The translations under genes and the position numbers were made by a program. From NCBI GenBank assembly GCA_022496805.1, contig CM040089.1, positions 42,702,372-42,766,371 of the forward strand: a stretch of 64,000 nucleotides of DNA. Reading direction: 5' to 3'. Below the pieces are notes generated by a model, which saw nothing but the letters and a program-made list of their open reading frames with translations, was not told where the DNA came from and searched no databases. Positions 58,530 to 64,000 of this stretch are shown here, piece by piece (position 1 is the stretch's first letter; every line of letters starts with the position of its first letter). The stretch is from Pohlia nutans (lineage: Eukaryota; Streptophyta; Bryopsida; Bryales; Mniaceae).

Positions 58530-59804
58530 GGTCTTATCTGGTTTCCTTGTGTTGATTCACTTGTGAGTGTCACTTTCCCCTCTGAGCTTAAGAACTCGAC
58601 CCATGTTAAAACTTCCCTTCTACAGGTGACTAAGCTTAAGCAGGTGATTTTGTACACATGTCAAAACTCGAAATCACAGGGAAAAGTGACACTCACTGTG
58701 TAACTATTGGCAACTTTGGATGGAGGATAAGAATTCATTCAGCCCAACTTACCTAGGATAAGCCAGATCCGAGAGGTTGAAGGGAATATGGATGCAAAAT
58801 GGCAACTCCTGGAATGAATGCACTCTGTTCATTTCAAGGGGCAATGGTAAGTGCACATACTTTATATCATGTAACTCTCCTCTAGAATTGGATTACCAAA
58901 GGCGAACTGATTCCAAACAGAGATCCATGGAGCAGAGTAGTAATGATCTCAGTACGTTTTGCTCAGAAATTATGCAAAGAAGGGAATTGAAGTCTAAACG
59001 AGAAGAGGCACACGAAGAAACCAATTCAGAAAGTACCAGGCTACCAAACTAGTAACTATGCCGGAGATGATTTCATGAGTAGGCCGGAGTGCACCACTAT
59101 GATCTAACAACAGTGATCAAGAAACCTGTCAGTGATTACATTCAGCTCTTTACCTGGGAATCCAATCCCAGAGTGGGTGAGTCTGTTGCTTCAAGCTCGA
59201 TCTGATCTGATCGTACTCCTTAACTTCCTGACCAGCTCCGTCACCAAATCAAGACCCAAACAGATCAATTGCAAAGAGGACCGTTGGGCAGCAGCTTCAA
59301 TTCATTTGATGGACGGTCTCTAGCTAGCTAGCAAATGTTTCACTTGCAGTGATCGATCGATGCTTGCTTCCTGGAAAACAGAGTCGATCGATCGATCTCC
59401 TGCAACAATATATGTAATTACGTGAGTGTCACGAGCTAACTAATCCTTTGATTGCTGCAAGTTAAGGTCCGAGTGATCGACTGTGACCAAGCAATTAAGT
59501 TAAGCCATTTTCCATTGTGCCAATTCTAACGGAAACGTGAAGTGCGGCTACAGAGACTGTGTAGTTTGGAGGAGCACGGCACTTGAGAACAGTGAGTTTC
59601 TTGTTTTCTGCACTCCCCCTGACTGACAGTGCCTTCTCTGGATATGGTTCTACGAAAGCATGCCATTTACAACTGCTTCACGAGCATCAACACCAAATAT
59701 TCTTCCATTTTTTTAATACATCTTAAAAAATAAATTCTAATACATCTTTACAAATCTCCAAATATACTAACATTCAAAAAATGTCTTGTGGTTGGCTCAA
59801 CCAT
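58530..59804. other. Intergenic, no gene seen
   Basis: A plus-strand frame at 58777-59052 has no recognisable domain. GATCGATCGAT repeats occur near 59350-59395. Confidence 0.4.
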
Positions 59805-60475
59805 TTGTTTCAATCTTGTTTCAACATCAATTGGAGAAATTTGGTCCCTGAATTCCATTAAATTCTCCAGTAGGAGATCAGCCATGGGTCAAACAATCAC
59901 ACTTATCAAGATATACAACCATACTTCTTTTTTTGTGACAACCAAAGTTCTTCAAGATTGTGCAATAGTTAACTAAGACTGAATGTTGGAGAGGTTTGGT
60001 CCTAAATTTCATTAAGTTCCCAAGTAAGAGATCATCCATGTGTCAAACAATCACACTTATCAAGATATACAATCTATGGCAACAAGGTTTTTTTTTGGGG
60101 TCACATAACCAAAGTTCTCTGAAGTTATGAAATAGTGAACTAAGACTAAATGTTGGAGAGATTTGGTCCCTAAAGTCCATTAAATTCTCAAATAGTAGAC
60201 CATCCATGAGCCAAAAAGTCACAATTATCAAGATTCAAAGTGTATGCTAGCAAAATATGTTTTGACGCATAACCAAAGGTCTCCTAGGTTATGAAATAGG
60301 AAATTAAGACTGAATGTTGGAGAGATTTGATCCATGAAGCCCATTAAATTCTCAAGTAGTAGATCATCCATGTGTCAAAAGGCATAGTGATCAAGATTCA
60401 AAGTGTATGCCAGCAAGATATGTTTGACACATAACCAAAGAGTTCCCTGAGGTTATGAAAGAGTGAATACAAGAA
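59805..60475. repeat. Tandem repeat of about 165-bp units, 4 copies
   Basis: Successive units begin with AACTAAGACTGAATGTTGG at 59971, a variant near 60138 and another near 60302, preceded by one more diverged unit from about 59805. Shared words include CATTAAATTCTC, GATCATCCATG and ATCAAGAT. The array ends about 120 bp beyond the stop of the lumenal protein gene and so may include its 3' UTR. Confidence 0.88.
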
Positions 60476-60594
60476 ACTAAGAGTCTTGGAGGCCAAATGA
60501 CTGGAAAGGCCAATCTGTGTGTACAAAATCAGTACAACTCAGCACTCACTAAAATTACATACAAAAATCAACAAATGCAATCAAGCAAACATAA

Positions 60595-61596
60595 TCATGT
60601 GGCCTTGGCCTTCACCTTATCAAGGGCAGCCTTCATGGCTTCTTTACGCTTGGCATTGGCCAGCAAGCGGGCATCATAAGCACTCAGGGACTTGTCCTCC
60701 ACGGTCTCTACTTTCTTCTCTTCCGGAGCTGGCTTGTTGCGCTTGGCTTCCGCAGCTTGGGGCTGCCCAAACACTCCCACAGTGCTTGCAATAGCAGCTG
60801 CAACTACAAAAACCCTGAACAATGCAGAAATGCTATCTTGTGAGCAGGAAATTAAAAGCTGCACAATGCGATGTCTTAAAATTGATGAGAAAAAAACACC
60901 TAAGCAGGAACATCAACACTCCCAGAGCTCTTGCAGATTGACCATGGAGAGTCTTAAATGATGACAGAGGATACTAATATTTGTTACCAACAACAAATCA
61001 TCTCTTTCACTACACTTGGTTGAATGAAAAATGTGGTTGTCTCCTAGGATCCCTTCAATAGCGGTCCACTTTGAACGATTGCAAAAGAAATCATCCTACA
61101 TTAGAGTTATCTTTTTAACTTGAAAACAACATGTGAACTTTTGATAACTATTGTATAAAAAGAAAAAGAAAACAGATGGCCCTTCTGCAATGCTCTAACT
61201 AGAGGCAGTGTAGTTTTAGACAACAGTTAACAAAAATTCAAATACTATTTGAAAATTGGATAGCTCTATTAAGTGATAAAAATTTGATCAAAAGAGAATT
61301 TAGCTCTTGTGGCTGATCTCCCAATGGAAAGCACACTCCTACATCCTGGTTAAAAATAAATGCGGAAAGAGTGTCCTCTGCCTTAGAGGGAGAAGATCTG
61401 AGCAGGAAATGAAGGTGATGCCTGGTTCCCCAAAATTAGGGTTAGAAGCTCAAGAATGAATTTACCTGCGGGAGGTGTCAATGGTGTGATTCTCCGAGTG
61501 GCCTCGGTGACAGACGACCAAGGTGGTGGAGGAGCCACATACTGGAGCTGGCTTGGAAGCAAGAACAGTTGGGCAGAGGAAAGACGACACCGACAT
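60595..61596 (-). CDS. Small predicted thylakoid-lumen protein, 116 aa, 2 exons
   Basis: Minus-strand exons 61596-61466 and 60814-60595 joined by a GT/AG intron; the split codon restores Arg44. Residues 1-42 look like a chloroplast transit peptide. They are followed by a twin-arginine (Arg43-Arg44), a hydrophobic stretch (VFVVAAAIASTVGVFG) and an AEA cleavage site near residue 67, the layout of a Tat-type lumen signal. The mature part would be 49 residues, very rich in Lys, Ala and Glu (SAYDARLLANAKRKEAMKAA), probably a single amphipathic helix. I do not recognise the family name; a photosystem-associated or chaperone-like small lumenal protein is a guess. The start is the first ATG upstream of the signal. 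Confidence 0.8.
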
Positions 61597-62540
61597 GCCT
61601 AGTTGAGTTGCTACAGCTATGATCAATCTGGCAACACATTCAACAAAGGTTCCTCATCCTGGTAAAGAAAATTGTAGTGCTGGGTTTCGTAAAATGAGAG
61701 AATCAGTCAAACAATCAATCGATTCAATGCATATTATACAGTAACAGGGATAGCCAATGCTTGCGAAACCAGCAACAAGAAATCCAATGCAGTACCATTA
61801 CTGAGATGAGAAACGAGTTTGACGTTGAACACTTTAGACTGCCAAGTACACAGCATTGAAAGGGCATTGAAAGCATGTCATACATTCCACGAAGTCACAG
61901 CGACACAGTAACCCTAAAGAAACTGTCACATTGCAGCTTGCACATTGACATGAATTAGGCATGAAAGGGAACAAACTCACGAATGCCAGTGAGAGTTGAA
62001 TGCAGTGACTTACAAGAGGTGATTGCAAAGCAAGCTCTGCTGAATTCCAGCTCCAAAACACACACACAGAGCTATGGGTAGGAAATGATGAAGGCGCCCA
62101 AAGTTAGTGCAGCAAGCAAGAAGAGATGGGATGAAGGCAAATAGGGGAAGGAGAACATTATCTGGTGCAACTGAAGGGGTGATGAGGACAAAGCAGCAAG
62201 ACGAGCATCCTGGCACGGATATTACATGTGACATGGCAGATGGGCTTTTTCATCGAAAGACCTGGACTTCATCATCCTCGGCTCGGCTCCCACAGTACTA
62301 CTTACTGCAGCTCCCATTTCAGCTTTTTTTTCTGCTTCTCATAATTATGGCTCTTATCTGCTGCAACTTGGGTGCCCAATCGTGTTGCACTCCACATCCA
62401 CCATTGGCGAGGACACAGCATTCTTGGACCGAGGAAAGCAGTTCTCTGTGTGTCCTTTCCAAGTGCACCAGTCTCCACAATGTAAACTTGTCCCTATTTC
62501 GTACTTGAATAACGTAGAAATACCCATAACCCATAACTTA
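61597..62540. other. 5' flank of the lumenal-protein gene
   Basis: It should hold the promoter and possibly a leader exon. No other gene was recognised. Confidence 0.4.
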
Positions 62541-62679
62541 GGGCCTCTTTACACTAGAGGCAAGAAGCCGTGAGGAGAGAAATTTCAGTCAATGGGAGGC
62601 CTAAAAACCGAGAAGATCAATTTCTCATTGGCTGAAATTTCTCTTCTCACGCCTTCTCGCCTCTAGTGTAAAGAGGCCC
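62541..62679. mobile_element. Hairpin MITE, 139 bp, TTA duplication
   Basis: The termini GGGCCTCTTTACACTAGAGG and CCTCTAGTGTAAAGAGGCCC are flanked by TTA (62538-62540, 62680-62682). It is the best-preserved member of the family also found at 2189-2335 and 6491-6606. Confidence 0.9.
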
Positions 62680-62682
62680 TTA

Positions 62683-63436
62683 TTTAAGCTTTCTAGCCTA
62701 TGTGCAGCAGGAGTAGAAAGAAAATAGTATTTTCCCTTCATAAAAAAATATAGATCATCACATATAAATACAACTTTTCAAAGGGAAAAGTTAGTCATCA
62801 CCCAAAACTGATCACTAGACTATCCCAAATCTATGAACACATGATTCCATGTTGCTTCTTGAAATTGACTAATATATGTAATAGTGCAAGAAGTTGATTG
62901 GTTGACGAAATTTTCTATACAAATGGCATTGAGTTTGGTTGTGAACCATGTACTGGTCACTAGTTTCCGGTTCCGTGTTGTGTGGTAATAGGGTCTACCT
63001 CCGAAAGAAGGAATCAAGAGTAGCACACGCAAATTTGGTCGTGGTGGCCAAGTGACAAATGACAAATGACAACCAAAATAGACAAGGGACAAATGACAAG
63101 TAAGGTTAAATGTAGAGGATTTGTCCACACATTGGTTTTGGGTATATTAACCATTTCAAGACATTCTAGGTTAGGCCCCTCTACTCACAATGGCGAAGCC
63201 ACTTGCACCGATACAACAAAAAACACCTTGCACGGAACATGCTTAAGTGTGTATTTTTCATTCCAAAAGAGGGGAGGCCTTGCATTGACAAATGTGAGGA
63301 GATGTGAGGAAATCTGAAGGGGGTGTAACACGAAACTACGTTTTCTCTCAATCCATATTTCAATGATTAAAATTTGAATGTAAGAGCTTTGTGTTATATT
63401 GTTGAATGGATGCAACATAAACCAATGTTTTTTGGG
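62683..63436. other. Intergenic, no gene seen
   Basis: No recognisable frame; a short GACAAATGACAA repeat is visible near 63053-63100. Confidence 0.4.
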
Positions 63437-63440
63437 TTAA

Positions 63441-64000
63441 CCCCTAAGCGCGCAAGGAGTCCCGTAAAGCCATGTTTGATCATTTTCAATCAAATGTTGA
63501 TTTTCACTTAGTTCCTAATTTCAAATGAAAACGGTTACAACTTAAAAAGTGTGGGAGCTATCTTCTACTTTCTAGTCCAATTTACTTCAAAATTGTTAAA
63601 ATTGCATATTTTACAGCACTTTAAAGCTCACAACCCTAATATTCCATTCCAATATAAACTGCAAAAAAGTTTTCAATCGAAATTCTATTTATGTAAACCC
63701 GAGAAGCATGCCATCTACACTTTGTTGTTCATCACTATTATTTACATTTTTCCTTAAATTTTAATACTATTTTAGGCATTTTAAAAATTACTATAATTAT
63801 TACAAGAGAAAACCTGTAAATTCTTATAAAATTATGAAAAAAATATGAATTTTTTTATTTTTATTTAAATAATTATGAAAAAATCAGTGTAAATCGTTTT
63901 AACAATAAATTAAATGAGAAAAGTACCTATATAATATAATATATTTTAAAATGTGAGAAATTTATGGGGTTTGACTGGGTAAATGCAGTGTGAACGCTTG
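63441..64000. mobile_element. Left end of a TTAA element running off the window
   Basis: TTAA at 63437-63440 followed by CCCCTAAGCGCGCAAGGAG matches the terminal pattern of the other TTAA elements. The right end is not in the window, so the extent is unknown and some of this interval may be unrelated. Confidence 0.5.

Overview
This window is a gene-poor, AT-rich, repeat-dense stretch of a plant nuclear genome. Nuclear plant origin is shown by spliced genes for a chloroplast redox-regulated fructose-1,6-bisphosphatase, a plant-type ACT-domain Raf-like kinase (STY8/17/46 class) and a small protein with a thylakoid-lumen targeting signal. A bryophyte, probably a moss, is my best guess. It rests on the style of the 56-57 kb kinase remnant and the mixture of old DNA transposons, and is inference rather than proof.

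Layout. 0-27 kb holds no ordinary host gene. It carries one long intact transposase-type ORF (pogo/Tigger, CENP-B-like, 2761-5499, minus strand) among many short terminal-inverted-repeat (TIR) elements. 27.1-32.8 kb is a 16-exon kinase gene on the minus strand (583 aa). 34.2-35.3 kb is a truncated LINE with a 13-bp target duplication. 35.3-48 kb is almost solid MITEs and nested elements. 48.3-53.3 kb is the 4-exon plastid FBPase gene on the minus strand (411 aa), whose introns carry a MITE, a TTAA element and several tandem repeats. 56.3-57.7 kb is a broken kinase gene. 60.6-61.6 kb is a 2-exon gene for a 116-aa predicted lumenal protein. The remainder is repeats.

The most distinctive feature is the transposon landscape. 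Many elements can be bounded to the base by TIRs and target duplications: PIF/Harbinger-type (TTA/TAA), Tc1/mariner- or Stowaway-type (TA), CACTA-type (CACTA termini, 3-bp duplications), and a large set flanked by TTAA with termini resembling CCC(Y)TAAACG, as expected of piggyBac-like elements. A 614/615-bp family with perfect 4-bp target duplications is present in two inverted copies. One Harbinger-type MITE lies exactly on a splice donor of the FBPase gene, so the donor sequence is supplied by its target duplication and terminus.

Functionally, two of the three apparently intact host genes are photosynthetic (Calvin cycle and thylakoid lumen), and STY-class kinases are known to phosphorylate chloroplast transit peptides. 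The chloroplast theme may be coincidence, since plant genes are not arranged in operons. Splice sites were placed by eye from GT/AG boundaries, reading-frame continuity and remembered family sequences. No alignment or database search was run.
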